From the NCBI GenBank assembly GCA_015068525.1, contig SVKJ01000003.1:66794-130793 (forward strand): 64,000 bases of DNA, in the 5' to 3' direction. A model generated the notes under the pieces. That model was not told the DNA's origin, searched no databases, and saw only the letters and a program-made list of their open reading frames with translations. Below are positions 1 to 8,529 of the stretch, piece after piece. This DNA comes from Oscillospiraceae bacterium (GTDB lineage Bacteria; Bacillota; Clostridia; UMGS1840; HGM11507). Both the position numbers and the translations under genes were made by a program. Every line of letters begins with the position of its first letter. The stretch's first letter is position 1.

Positions 1-914
1 ATTATTCTTCTGTTTTTGGTGATCAACTTGTAAAACTTGCAAAAGATAACGAAAAGATTGTTGCAGTTACTGCCGCTATGCCATCAGGCACAGGGCTTAT
101 GGAATTTAAAAATGCATATCCTGACAGATTTTTTGATGTTGGTATATGTGAGGAACATGCTGTTTCGATGTGTGCAGGAATGGCGCTTTCAGGGCTGACA
201 CCTGTATTTTGTATATATTCATCATTTTTGCAAAGAGCATACGACCAGATTATAACTGATGTTTGTGCTATGAATTTGCACGTTGTTTTTGGTGTTGACA
301 GGGCAGGCATTGTTGGAGAAGATGGAGAAACCCATCAGGGAATTTTTGATATTTCTTATCTTTCATCTATTCCTAATATGACAGTTCTTTCGCCTGCAGA
401 CTTTAATGAACTTGAAATGATGCTTGACTTTGCAGTAAATGTTCATAATGGACCGGTAGCAATAAGATATCCGAGAGGCTCTGAAGTTTCAGTTATACCT
501 TCTTGTCCACCTTTAGAGTATAAAAAATCTTCAACTCTTCATAAAGGCGATGACCTTACAATTGTATGTGAGGGAAGAATGGTAAGTATAGCACTTAAAC
601 TTGCATCTTTGCTTATTACAGATGGTATAAAAGCAGAGGTTATAAATACACGTTTTATTAAACCAATAGACATAGAATCTATAAGGCAATCAGTTTTAAA
701 AACTAAAAAACTTCTCGTTATAGAAGAAGGGGTTGAAAAAGGCGGTTTAGGAGAGGCTGTTTATTCTTCGCTTTGTGATATTTCTTTTTCATACCTTTCA
801 AAATCAGTAGGCGATAAATTTGTTGAACATGGTAGTTTCAATGAACTTTTATGTGAATTAAAACTTGACGAAGAAAGTATTTATAAAGAGGTTAAAGAGG
901 TGTTTGGTCTTTGA
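1..914 (+). CDS. dxs: 1-deoxy-D-xylulose-5-phosphate synthase, C-terminal part (5' end outside the window)
   Basis: This thiamine-diphosphate enzyme condenses pyruvate and glyceraldehyde 3-phosphate in the first step of the MEP isoprenoid pathway. The reading frame is open from the left edge (first full codon at base 3) and covers the transketolase-like pyrimidine-binding and C-terminal domains. Diagnostic stretches are TAAMPSGTGL, FFDVGICEEHAVSMCAGMA, YSSFLQRAYDQIITDV and GPVAIRYPRG. The family normally has about 620 residues, so roughly half is missing through window truncation, not mutation. The stop overlaps the TTG start of tlyA, matching the conserved dxs-tlyA-nadK-argR-recN order of Firmicutes. 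Confidence 0.95.
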   Translation, partial: YSSVFGDQLVKLAKDNEKIVAVTAAMPSGTGLMEFKNAYPDRFFDVGICEEHAVSMCAGMALSGLTPVFCIYSSFLQRAYDQIITDVCAMNLHVVFGVDRAGIVGEDGETHQGIFDISYLSSIPNMTVLSPADFNELEMMLDFAVNVHNGPVAIRYPRGSEVSVIPSCPPLEYKKSSTLHKGDDLTIVCEGRMVSIALKLASLLITDGIKAEVINTRFIKPIDIESIRQSVLKTKKLLVIEEGVEKGGLGEAVYSSLCDISFSYLSKSVGDKFVEHGSFNELLCELKLDEESIYKEVKEVFGL

Positions 915-1711
915 GTGAATTAAAGCAGAGAATTGATACTCTTTTGTTCGAAAAAGGCTTGGCTGAAAGCAGAGAAAAAGCAAAAAGTCTTATTATGGCA
1001 GGTGTTGTTTACATTGACGAGCAAAAGGTGGACAAACCTGGAACTAACGTTAGTGTGAATTCAAATATAATTGTCCGTCAGGGTGCAAAATATGTAAGCA
1101 GAGGCGGATTAAAACTTGAAAAATCAATAGAAAATTTTGATATTTCACTTTCTGATAAAGTGTGTATGGATATCGGTGCATCAACAGGTGGATTTACCGA
1201 TTGTATGCTTCAGAACGGCGCAAAAAAAGTTTATTCTGTTGATGTCGGATATGGTCAACTTGCATGGAAATTAAGATGTGATGATAGAGTATGCAATTTG
1301 GAAAGAACAAATATAAGATATCTTGATAATTCACTTATTTCGGATCCTGTTGAATTTGTTTCAATTGATGTATCATTTATTTCTTTAAAACTTGTTTTGC
1401 CAAAGGTAAAGGAACTTTTAATATCAAGCGGTGATTGTGTTGCACTTATTAAACCTCAGTTTGAAGCAGGCAGGGAAAAAGTAGGCAAAAAAGGTGTAGT
1501 AAGAGATATAAATGTTCATAAAGAGGTAATTTCTAATGTCTTTTCATTTACCAGAGAATTAGGTTTTAAAGTAGTAGAACTTGATTATTCACCAATTAAA
1601 GGACCTGAAGGAAATATCGAATATTTAATGCACATAAAAAAAGAAAGCGAAATTGAATTTTCTGATAGTCTTATTGAAGATATAGTAGAAAAATCGCATA
1701 CGGAGTTATAA
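911..1711 (+). CDS. tlyA: TlyA-family rRNA (cytidine-2'-O)-methyltransferase
   Basis: TlyA/hemolysin-A family proteins methylate ribosomal RNA riboses using S-adenosylmethionine. The 266-residue product begins with an S4 RNA-binding domain (about residues 5-65, including the [15 protein letters not shown] turn). A Rossmann FtsJ-like methyltransferase follows, with the SAM motif [15 protein letters not shown], the [12 protein letters not shown] stretch and the late [18 protein letters not shown] motif. A TTG start at 911 overlaps the dxs stop by four bases, and an AGAGG ribosome binding site lies about 10 bases upstream. Translational coupling with dxs is likely. The fold and gene order make the family call firm; the exact rRNA target is not visible from sequence. 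Confidence 0.92.
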   Translation: MSELKQRIDTLLFEKGLAESREKAKSLIMAGVVYIDEQKVDKPGTNVSVNSNIIVRQGAKYVSRGGLKLEKSIENFDISLSDKVCMDIGASTGGFTDCMLQNGAKKVYSVDVGYGQLAWKLRCDDRVCNLERTNIRYLDNSLISDPVEFVSIDVSFISLKLVLPKVKELLISSGDCVALIKPQFEAGREKVGKKGVVRDINVHKEVISNVFSFTRELGFKVVELDYSPIKGPEGNIEYLMHIKKESEIEFSDSLIEDIVEKSHTEL

Positions 1712-1713
1712 TT

Positions 1714-2577
1714 ATGGAAATTAAAAATATCGGTCTTATTTTTAAAAACAAAGATGAATTGAATATTGATATAGTAAAGAAGATATATGATATACTTTCT
1801 CAAAATAATATCAGAGTTTTTGCCAATAAAAAGTATGAAGATTGTATTAACTTACCTCTTGAATTTGTTGGGGAAGACGATTTTTTTAAAAATTCTGACG
1901 TAATTATATCTCTTGGCGGAGACGGAACATTAATTACGGCGGCGAGAAACTGTGCTGTATATGATAAACCTGTTATGGGTATCAATCTTGGGCATCTTGG
2001 TTTTTTGTCCGAAATGGAAAAAGATGAACTTTCAGGTCTTAATAAACTTTTGTCAAACGAATATACCATTGATGAAAGAATGATGCTTAACTGCACAATA
2101 ACTGATATAAACGGCAAAGTTCATAATTTTAACTGTTTAAATGATGTTATTATTTCAAGAGGTTCATATCCAAGAATGATAGATATAAATTTAAAAATAG
2201 GTAAAGAAACAGTTGAAAACTACACTGCAGACGGTCTTATAATTTCTACCTCGACAGGCTCAACTGCATACTCACTTGCCGCAGGCGGTCCTGTTGTAGA
2301 ACCTGACGTTGAAGTTATAATAGCAACACCTATTTGCCCTCATTCTTTAAAGAACAGGTCGATACTATTCTCTAAAGACCGTGAACTTGAAATAACAGTC
2401 AATGAAAAATATAATAAGAAAGTTTTTGTTTCGCCTGACGGGCAGGAATCGATAGAAATAAAGGGAAGTATTATTATAAAAAAATCTCAGTATATAACAA
2501 AACTTATAAGAATAAATAATAAGAGTTTTTACTCTATTTTAAATAATAAGTTATCCGAAAGAGGTGTTAACCGATGA
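1714..2577 (+). CDS. nadK: NAD kinase
   Basis: NAD kinase phosphorylates NAD to NADP in the cytosol. The 287-residue length is typical. The ATP/polyphosphate loop is seen in [13 protein letters not shown] and the NAD pocket in [18 protein letters not shown] followed by [11 protein letters not shown], both family signatures. It starts two bases after tlyA and its 3' end overlaps argR by four bases, so it belongs to the same transcription unit. No unusual residues were noticed. Confidence 0.95.
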   Translation: MEIKNIGLIFKNKDELNIDIVKKIYDILSQNNIRVFANKKYEDCINLPLEFVGEDDFFKNSDVIISLGGDGTLITAARNCAVYDKPVMGINLGHLGFLSEMEKDELSGLNKLLSNEYTIDERMMLNCTITDINGKVHNFNCLNDVIISRGSYPRMIDINLKIGKETVENYTADGLIISTSTGSTAYSLAAGGPVVEPDVEVIIATPICPHSLKNRSILFSKDRELEITVNEKYNKKVFVSPDGQESIEIKGSIIIKKSQYITKLIRINNKSFYSILNNKLSERGVNR

Positions 2578-3029
2578 AACAGAAAAGGCAAATGGCAATT
2601 CTTAACTTAATTGAAAGCGAAGAAATTTCAACTCAGGAAGAACTTACCGATAAACTTAAAAAAATGGGTTTTAAAGTAACTCAGGCAACAGTTTCAAGAG
2701 ATATTAAAGAACTTAAACTTATAAAGGTCCATTCGGATAAGAAAGGCAATAAATACAGTCACGTATCTAACGAAATTTCAAAAAACAATAATAACAGCAG
2801 TGCAAAACTTTATACGATTATCTCCGAAGCAGTTTCCAGTATAGATTACGCTAACAATATTGTTATAATAAGAACTTTACAGGGGATGGCACAAGGTGTT
2901 GCGTTTGCTATTGATAACCTTCAAAAAGAAGGTGTAATGGGTACAATTGCAGGTGATGACACTATAATGATTGTTACCAAAACTGAGGATAATGCAAAAA
3001 AATTAGTTTCTAAAATAAAGAATATATAG
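2574..3029 (+). CDS. argR: Arginine repressor ArgR
   Basis: ArgR/AhrC is a hexameric, arginine-sensing repressor of arginine biosynthesis and activator of catabolism. The 151-residue protein has an N-terminal winged helix (about residues 1-70, with [19 protein letters not shown] as recognition region). A C-terminal oligomerisation and arginine-binding domain contains the [12 protein letters not shown] motif. Its place between nadK and recN is the standard Firmicutes arrangement and implies co-transcription with housekeeping genes. No arginine genes lie in this window, so its targets are elsewhere. Confidence 0.95.
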   Translation: MKQKRQMAILNLIESEEISTQEELTDKLKKMGFKVTQATVSRDIKELKLIKVHSDKKGNKYSHVSNEISKNNNNSSAKLYTIISEAVSSIDYANNIVIIRTLQGMAQGVAFAIDNLQKEGVMGTIAGDDTIMIVTKTEDNAKKLVSKIKNI

Positions 3030-3037
3030 GTGCTAAT

Positions 3038-4723
3038 ATGCTTAAAAGTTTGTCAATAAGTAACGTTGCAGTTATAGAACATGCAATTATAGATTTTGAA
3101 CGCGGTCTTAATATTTTAACAGGGGAAACAGGTGCCGGAAAATCTATTATAATTGATTCTTTAAATTTAATACTTGGGAACAGAGCTTCAAAGGAAATAG
3201 TAAGGTCGGGGGAAATAAATGCTAAAGTTGAAGCATTGTTTGATATTGATAAAAATATTAAAACTATACTTTCAGAGTATGGAATTGACGCTGATGATGA
3301 ACTTTTAATTTCAAGAGAAGTAAATGTTGACGGGAAAAACAGTATAAGAATAAACGGGAATCTTTCTACTCTTTCAATATTAAAAGAAATCGGAAAAGAA
3401 CTTATAAACATTCATGGGCAGAATGATAACCAGGATTTATTAAATCCTGATAAACATATAAAGTTACTTGATAGGTATGCAAAAAATAACGAACTTTTAT
3501 CTGAATACAAAAAAGAATTTAAGGAAGCACAAAATATAAATAACAGAATAAATGAATTGACAATTGATACTTATGAAAAGGAAAGAAAGTTAAGCCTTCT
3601 TACATACGAAATGGAAACGATTGAAAATGTAGGATTAAAAGAAGGGGAATATGAAGAACTTCTTGATAAAAGAAAGAAAATAGTAAACAGTAAAAAAATC
3701 TCCGATAACCTTTCAAAAGCCTATGACCTTATTAAAAAAGGGTATAATGGGCCCTCCTGTGAAGAACTTCTTTCTGATTCTTTAAAAACAGTAGGTGAGA
3801 TAACATCTTTTGATAATGAACTTTCAAAAATTTACGATAAACTTAATGATGTTTATTATAATCTTTATGATATTTCGGACAGTCTGAGGGATTATATGTC
3901 TTCGTTTATGTTCGATGAAAGAGAGATTGAAGAAATAGAAAAAAGAATAGACGAAATAAATGATTTAAGGCGTAGATTTGGCGCTGACTATCAGTCAATA
4001 ATTAGTTATTATGAAAAAATAACTAAGGAAGTTCAAGAAATAAATCTTACAGACGAAAATCTTAAAAAATTAAATGAGGAACTTACTTTAAAGAAAAAAA
4101 ATCTTGCCGACCTTTCTTCTAAACTTACATCTAAAAGAACTGTTGCAGGTAAAAAACTTGAGAAAGAAGTTATGATGCACCTTGCTGAACTTAATATGAA
4201 AAATTCGGTTTTTGAAGTTAAGATTACAAAAGAAGATAAATTTGCAAAAGACGGAGTAGATAAAGTAGAATTTTTAATAAGTGCAAATGTCGGTATGGAA
4301 GCGGGGAAACTTGCAAAAATTGCATCAGGCGGAGAACTTTCAAGAGTAATGCTTGGAATTAACTGCGCACTTCTTGATACTTTTTCGGTTCCGACAATGA
4401 TTTATGACGAAATTGATACAGGTGTAAGTGGAAGAGCAGCACAAAAAATAGCAGAAAAACTTTACTTTGTTTCTAAAAACCATCAGGTGCTTTGCGTAAC
4501 CCATCTTGCTCAGATTGCCTCAATGGCAGACGCTCATTACTTAATTGAAAAAAATGTTATAGATAATTCAACTAAAACCAAAGTTATAAAAATGAATGAA
4601 AATGAAAAAGTAAATGAAATTGCACGAATTATAGGCGGAGCAAAAATAACTGATAATACAATTCTTAGTGCAAAGGATATGATTGTGCAGTCTTGTAAAT
4701 ATAAACACGGAGAGAAAATATGA
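3038..4723 (+). CDS. recN: DNA repair protein RecN
   Basis: RecN is an SMC-like ATPase that acts at double-strand breaks. The 561-residue product has an N-terminal Walker A (GETGAGKSIIIDSLNLILG, about residues 30-48) and long Glu/Lys-rich coiled-coil segments in the middle. The C-terminal ABC half carries the signature ASGGELSRVMLGINC, a Walker B YDEIDTGVSG and the switch VTHLAQIAS. It starts nine bases after argR, and its stop overlaps the next start as ATGA. The length and motif order match the family. Confidence 0.95.
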   Translation: MLKSLSISNVAVIEHAIIDFERGLNILTGETGAGKSIIIDSLNLILGNRASKEIVRSGEINAKVEALFDIDKNIKTILSEYGIDADDELLISREVNVDGKNSIRINGNLSTLSILKEIGKELINIHGQNDNQDLLNPDKHIKLLDRYAKNNELLSEYKKEFKEAQNINNRINELTIDTYEKERKLSLLTYEMETIENVGLKEGEYEELLDKRKKIVNSKKISDNLSKAYDLIKKGYNGPSCEELLSDSLKTVGEITSFDNELSKIYDKLNDVYYNLYDISDSLRDYMSSFMFDEREIEEIEKRIDEINDLRRRFGADYQSIISYYEKITKEVQEINLTDENLKKLNEELTLKKKNLADLSSKLTSKRTVAGKKLEKEVMMHLAELNMKNSVFEVKITKEDKFAKDGVDKVEFLISANVGMEAGKLAKIASGGELSRVMLGINCALLDTFSVPTMIYDEIDTGVSGRAAQKIAEKLYFVSKNHQVLCVTHLAQIASMADAHYLIEKNVIDNSTKTKVIKMNENEKVNEIARIIGGAKITDNTILSAKDMIVQSCKYKHGEKI

Positions 4724-5106
4724 CAAGTGTTGGTTATGTTATAGATGTAAAAGGTAATATGGCAAAGGTCAGGTTTTTAAGAGAATCAGCTTGTGGTGGT
4801 AATTGCTCTTCATGTGCAGGATGTGCGACAAAACCTATAGAAAAGTGGATTGAAAACACTTTGAATGTTAATTGCGGAGATAAGGTAACAGTCAAGACAA
4901 GCAGTAATAAAATTCTTTTTTCTGCCTTTATGTTATATATTTTTCCTCTTATTTTGTTTTTTGTGTTTTATATTATTTTTAATATATTTTTAAGTGAAGT
5001 TATAAGTCTTGTTACAGGTGTTTTAGCGTTTTTTCTATCGTTTATCATAGCAAAAAAATACGGTAACAAACTTAAAATAGAATATGAAATGGAAAGGCTG
5101 GCTTGA
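4720..5106 (+). CDS. RseC/SoxR-reducing family small membrane protein
   Basis: The 128-residue protein resembles RseC/MucC-type proteins associated with SoxR reduction and Rnf complexes. The N-terminal soluble part has a compact cysteine cluster (CGGNCSSCAGC, about residues 25-35) that could bind metal or act in redox. It is followed by two predicted transmembrane helices (about residues 64-110) and a short basic tail. It overlaps recN by an ATGA junction and is followed directly by a P-loop ATPase. A redox role fits the family and the following ferredoxin-dependent enzymes, but the exact function is unknown. Confidence 0.75.
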   Translation: MTSVGYVIDVKGNMAKVRFLRESACGGNCSSCAGCATKPIEKWIENTLNVNCGDKVTVKTSSNKILFSAFMLYIFPLILFFVFYIIFNIFLSEVISLVTGVLAFFLSFIIAKKYGNKLKIEYEMERLA

Positions 5107-5109
5107 TTA

Positions 5110-5775
5110 GTGGACAGAATTACAATATTTGTCGGTCATTACGGAAGCGGTAAAACGGAAGTTGCTGTAAACTATGCAATAAAATTAAAAGAAGAAGGTA
5201 ACGATGTTATAATAGTTGACTTAGATATCGTTAATGCATATTACAGAACAAAAGATAATGAAGAAATGTTAAATAAAATGGGGATAGAGGTAATTTCTCC
5301 ATCGTACGCTAATACGAATGTTGATATTCCGTCTTTACCTCCTGATATTTTAAAAGTTTTTGCAAATAAAGATAAAAAAATTGTATTTGATGTTGGTGGC
5401 GATGATGCAGGTGCAATTGCTTTAGGACGATTTTTTAGTTATTTTTCACAAGAAAATTACCAAATGTACTCTGTAATAAATACTAAACGACCATTGACGG
5501 ATAACAAAGAAGATATTATAATAATGATAAGGGACATAAATTTAAATTCCCGATTGCAAATAAAAGGCCTTATCAATAACACCAATTTATCTTATGAAAC
5601 GAATATTGATGATATATTAAAAGGTGAAGGTATTGTTAAGGATGTATGCGAAGAATTAAATCTGCCTTTTATTTTTACATCTCTTCTTTCGGAGAATGTA
5701 TCAGAATATAAGAAAAAGTCTGACAGTAAGTTGTTTCCTATAAAGAAATATCTTAACTTGCCATGGCAAATTTAG
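5110..5775 (+). CDS. P-loop ATPase of the MinD/ParA/CobQ-like type, function unknown
   Basis: The 221-residue protein has an N-terminal Walker A, VGHYGSGKTEVAVNYA (about residues 8-23). A DLDIVNAYYR segment follows, and a later FDVGGDDAGA stretch is compatible with a deviant-Walker SIMIBI-class ATPase. No partner domain is fused. It uses a GTG start three bases after the preceding stop, and its last codons run into the ribosome binding site of the oxidoreductase delta subunit. Co-transcription with that cluster is therefore likely. I do not recognise a specific function; a role in cofactor or metal-cluster handling for the downstream enzyme is only inference. Confidence 0.7.
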   Translation: MDRITIFVGHYGSGKTEVAVNYAIKLKEEGNDVIIVDLDIVNAYYRTKDNEEMLNKMGIEVISPSYANTNVDIPSLPPDILKVFANKDKKIVFDVGGDDAGAIALGRFFSYFSQENYQMYSVINTKRPLTDNKEDIIIMIRDINLNSRLQIKGLINNTNLSYETNIDDILKGEGIVKDVCEELNLPFIFTSLLSENVSEYKKKSDSKLFPIKKYLNLPWQI

Positions 5776-5786
5776 GAGGTAAAAAA

Positions 5787-5996
5787 ATGGCAAAAATTAT
5801 TATCAATGAAGAATTGTGTAAAGGCTGTGGACTTTGCACAACGGCATGCCCTAAAAATTTATTGGTGCTGTCGAAAGATAAACTTAACAGTAAAGGTTAT
5901 CACCCTGCAATGATGACGGATGAGTCAAAATGTATTTCTTGTGCATTTTGTGCTACGATGTGTCCTGATGTTGTAATTGAGGTCAGAAAGGATTGA
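5787..5996 (+). CDS. 2-oxoacid:ferredoxin oxidoreductase, delta (2[4Fe-4S] ferredoxin) subunit
   Basis: This is the small electron-carrier subunit of a four-subunit 2-oxoacid:ferredoxin oxidoreductase. The 69-residue product holds two [4Fe-4S] motifs, CKGCGLCTTACP and CISCAFCATMCP. An in-frame ATG exists 24 bases upstream, but AGGAGGT sits between the two and is spaced correctly for the ATG at 5787, which I chose. The alpha subunit start follows within a few bases, then beta and gamma, giving the delta-alpha-beta-gamma order common in anaerobic Firmicutes. Confidence 0.9.
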   Translation: MAKIIINEELCKGCGLCTTACPKNLLVLSKDKLNSKGYHPAMMTDESKCISCAFCATMCPDVVIEVRKD

Positions 5997-6001
5997 TTAT
6001 A

Positions 6002-7063
6002 ATGGAAAAAGTACTTATGAAAGGTAACGAAGCGATTGCTGAAGCTGCTATGAGAGCAGGTTGCAGGCATTTCTACGGATACCCTATAACACCTCAGACA
6101 GAGGTTTCTGCTTATATGGCAAAAAATATGCCTAAAGTGGGCGGACTATTTATGCAGGCAGAAAGTGAAATCGCTGCTATAAATATGGTTTATGGTTCTG
6201 CATCAGCAGGTGTACGTGCCATGACATCTTCATCAAGCCCGGGTATCAGTTTAAAAGCCGAAGGTATTTCCTATATGGCAGGTGCTGACTTACCATGTGT
6301 AATATTAAATATTGTAAGAGGAGGTCCCGGACTTGGTGGTATTCAGCCTGCACAGTCTGACTATTTCCAGGCAACTAAAGGTCTTGCTCACGGTGACTTT
6401 AATCTTGTTGTTCTTGCTCCGTCTTCAATTCAGGAATGTGTTGACTTGACTATGGAAGCATTTGACATAGCCGACCAGTACAGAATGCCTGTTATGATTA
6501 TGGGTGACGGTATGCTTGGTCAGATGATGGAACCTGTTTCTTTCGGAGAATACAAAGGAAGAAATCTACCCCAAAAAACATGGGCAACAAATGGTACAGG
6601 TTTAAAGAGAAAACATAATGTTATTAATTCACTTTACATAGACCCTGATACATTGGAAAAAACAGTTATTGACAGGGATAAAATGTATAATGAAATTAAA
6701 AAGACCGAAGTAAAGTATGAAACCTATAATATTGAAGACGCAGATATTATTATGGTTGCTTACGGTACAATAGGAAGAATTGTTAAAAATGCTATTAATA
6801 AAGCAAGAGAAGAAGGCATAAAAGTCGGGCTTATAAGACCTATAACATTATGGCCATTCCCTGAAGAAATAATAAATAAAACAGCTGATACTGCTAAAGC
6901 ATTCATTTCAGTTGAAATGAGTACAGGTCAGATGGTAGAAGATGTTAAACTTGCGGTTAACGGAAAAGCAAAAGTTGACTTTTACGGAAGAACCGGAGGG
7001 GTTATTCCACTTCCTGATGAAATTTTAGCAAAAATTAAAGAAGTTTGGGGAGGTATAAAATAA
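6002..7063 (+). CDS. vorB: 2-oxoacid:ferredoxin oxidoreductase, alpha subunit (VorB type)
   Basis: The alpha subunit of the VOR/KOR class binds part of the thiamine diphosphate and forms the substrate pocket. The 353-residue protein begins with the domain I signature (GNEAIAEAAMRAGCRHFYGYPITPQTE). It also has SSSPGISLKAEG, RGGPGLGGIQPAQSDYFQ and a C-terminal transketolase-like domain (ADIIMVAYGTIGRI, VGLIRPITLWPFP). The ATG at 6002, after an AGAAAGG site, was preferred over the TTG three codons upstream. The substrate could be a branched-chain, aryl or 2-oxoglutaric acid; the sequence alone does not decide. The reaction is reversible in anaerobes and can run as reductive carboxylation of acyl-CoA. 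Confidence 0.88.
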   Translation: MEKVLMKGNEAIAEAAMRAGCRHFYGYPITPQTEVSAYMAKNMPKVGGLFMQAESEIAAINMVYGSASAGVRAMTSSSSPGISLKAEGISYMAGADLPCVILNIVRGGPGLGGIQPAQSDYFQATKGLAHGDFNLVVLAPSSIQECVDLTMEAFDIADQYRMPVMIMGDGMLGQMMEPVSFGEYKGRNLPQKTWATNGTGLKRKHNVINSLYIDPDTLEKTVIDRDKMYNEIKKTEVKYETYNIEDADIIMVAYGTIGRIVKNAINKAREEGIKVGLIRPITLWPFPEEIINKTADTAKAFISVEMSTGQMVEDVKLAVNGKAKVDFYGRTGGVIPLPDEILAKIKEVWGGIK

Positions 7064-7806
7064 TGAGCGTAGTATTTAAAAAACCAAATGCCCTTACGGA
7101 CGTTCCTTTTCATTATTGTCCGGGCTGTACTCACGGTATAGTTCACAGACTTGTTGCAGAAGTAATTGATGAATTAGGTATAGAAGGTAAAACTATAGGT
7201 ATTGCACCTGTTGGATGTTCTGTTTTCGCATATAATTATTTTAATTGCGATATGGTTGAAGCGGCTCACGGCAGAGCGCCTGCAGTTGCTACAGGTGTTA
7301 AAAGAGCAAACCCTGATAATATTGTGTTTACATATCAGGGTGACGGTGACCTTGCTGCTATCGGTACAGCAGAAACTGTTCATGCAGCAGGAAGAAGCGA
7401 AAATATAACAATAATATTTATAAATAATGCAATTTACGGTATGACAGGCGGTCAGATGGCTCCTACATCACTTGTTGAACAGATAACACAAACAACACCA
7501 TACGGAAGAAAACCTGAAACTCAGGGTTATCCGATTAAAGTTTGTGAAATGTTATCAACACTTGACGGAACAACTTATGCCGAAAGAGTTGCTGTTAATA
7601 ATGTTAAAAACATCAGAAATGCTAAAAAGGCAATAAAAAAAGCATTTGAAAATCAGATTAACAAAAAAGGATTTTCAATTGTTGAAGTTTTATCAACCTG
7701 TCCTACAAACTGGGGACTTTCTCCTGAGGAAGCACTAAAATGGGTTGAAGAAAAAATGATGCCTGTTTATCCTCTTGGTGTATATAAAGATAGGGAGGAT
7801 GTGTAA
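7063..7806 (+). CDS. 2-oxoacid:ferredoxin oxidoreductase, beta (thiamine diphosphate) subunit
   Basis: The beta subunit carries the thiamine-diphosphate pyrophosphate site and cluster ligands. The 247-residue product shows FHYCPGCTHGIVHRL, PVGCSVFAYNYFNCD, AHGRAPAVATG and the ThDP motif TYQGDGDLAAIGTAE continuing into FINNAIYGMTGGQMAPTS. Start choice: an in-frame TTG 18 bases upstream lies inside the alpha gene. The ATG at 7063 overlaps the alpha stop by one base and has GGGGAGGT upstream, so it is preferred. Tight coupling of alpha and beta fits stoichiometric assembly. Confidence 0.9.
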   Translation: MSVVFKKPNALTDVPFHYCPGCTHGIVHRLVAEVIDELGIEGKTIGIAPVGCSVFAYNYFNCDMVEAAHGRAPAVATGVKRANPDNIVFTYQGDGDLAAIGTAETVHAAGRSENITIIFINNAIYGMTGGQMAPTSLVEQITQTTPYGRKPETQGYPIKVCEMLSTLDGTTYAERVAVNNVKNIRNAKKAIKKAFENQINKKGFSIVEVLSTCPTNWGLSPEEALKWVEEKMMPVYPLGVYKDREDV

Positions 7807-7808
7807 TT

Positions 7809-8339
7809 ATGAATCATGAAATTATTATTGCAGGATTTGGTGGTCAGGGTGTTCTTTTTGCAGGTAAATTGTTAGTATATACAGGAATGATTTTTGATAA
7901 AGCAGTATCCTGGTTACCTTCTTACGGACCTGAAATGAGAGGCGGAACATGTAACTGCCACATTATACTAAATGATACATCGGTTGGTTCTCCTTATGTT
8001 GTTAATCCAACTGAAGCAATTATACTTAATAAACCGTCTTTTGAAAAATTTGAAGCAAGTATCCTGCCGGGCGGTAAATTATTCTATGATAGTTCCTTGT
8101 GTGATAATGAACATAAAAGAGATGATATAGAATATATTGGTATCCCTGCAACAACAATGGCTTATGATATGAATGCATCGAAACTTGCAAATATGATTAT
8201 TACAGGTAAAGTTTTAAAAGAAACAGGAATGTTTAATTTAGAAGATGTATTTACAGCACTATCAAAACTTATTCCGCCAAAAAGAGCAGAGATGTTAGAA
8301 ATTAACAAAAAAGCAATAGAAAACGGATTCAATTATTAA
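7809..8339 (+). CDS. 2-oxoacid:ferredoxin oxidoreductase, gamma subunit
   Basis: The gamma subunit is thought to shape the CoA site. The 176-residue protein opens with the family signature IIIAGFGGQGVLFAGKLL and contains WLPSYGPEMRGGTCNCHII, both diagnostic of pyruvate/ketoisovalerate oxidoreductase gamma domains. It starts two bases after beta and is the last gene of the unit, which ends at a strong terminator. The complex should pass electrons to ferredoxin, connecting it with the hydrogenase at about 32.6-36.7 kb. Confidence 0.9.
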   Translation: MNHEIIIAGFGGQGVLFAGKLLVYTGMIFDKAVSWLPSYGPEMRGGTCNCHIILNDTSVGSPYVVNPTEAIILNKPSFEKFEASILPGGKLFYDSSLCDNEHKRDDIEYIGIPATTMAYDMNASKLANMIITGKVLKETGMFNLEDVFTALSKLIPPKRAEMLEINKKAIENGFNY

Positions 8340-8342
8340 AAC

Positions 8343-8387
8343 AAAAAGACCAAAGTTTACTTAAATATGTGAACTTTGGTCTTTTTT
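8343..8387 (+). terminator. Intrinsic terminator of the oxidoreductase operon
   Basis: A hairpin with arms AAGACCAAAGTT and AACTTTGGTCTT closes a loop of about 14 bases and is followed by TTTTT. It begins four bases after the gamma stop. The A-tract on the left side makes it potentially bidirectional. Confidence 0.9.
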
Positions 8388-8462
8388 AGTGTAATATATA
8401 CATAAAAAAATATACATTTAGTGTTTTTTTATAAAAAATTCATAAAAAAATTATAATATTTC

Positions 8463-8491
8463 TTGAATTTCTATATATGATATGATAAAAT
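8463..8491 (+). promoter_or_regulatory. Sigma-A-type promoter of the SLH protein gene
   Basis: TTGAAT and TAAAAT are separated by 17 bases in an AT-rich gap, about 40 bases before the start codon. AAGGAGGAA precedes the GTG start. Confidence 0.6.
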
Positions 8492-8529
8492 AATCTTATA
8501 AAAATATATATACATAAGGAGGAATTTAA

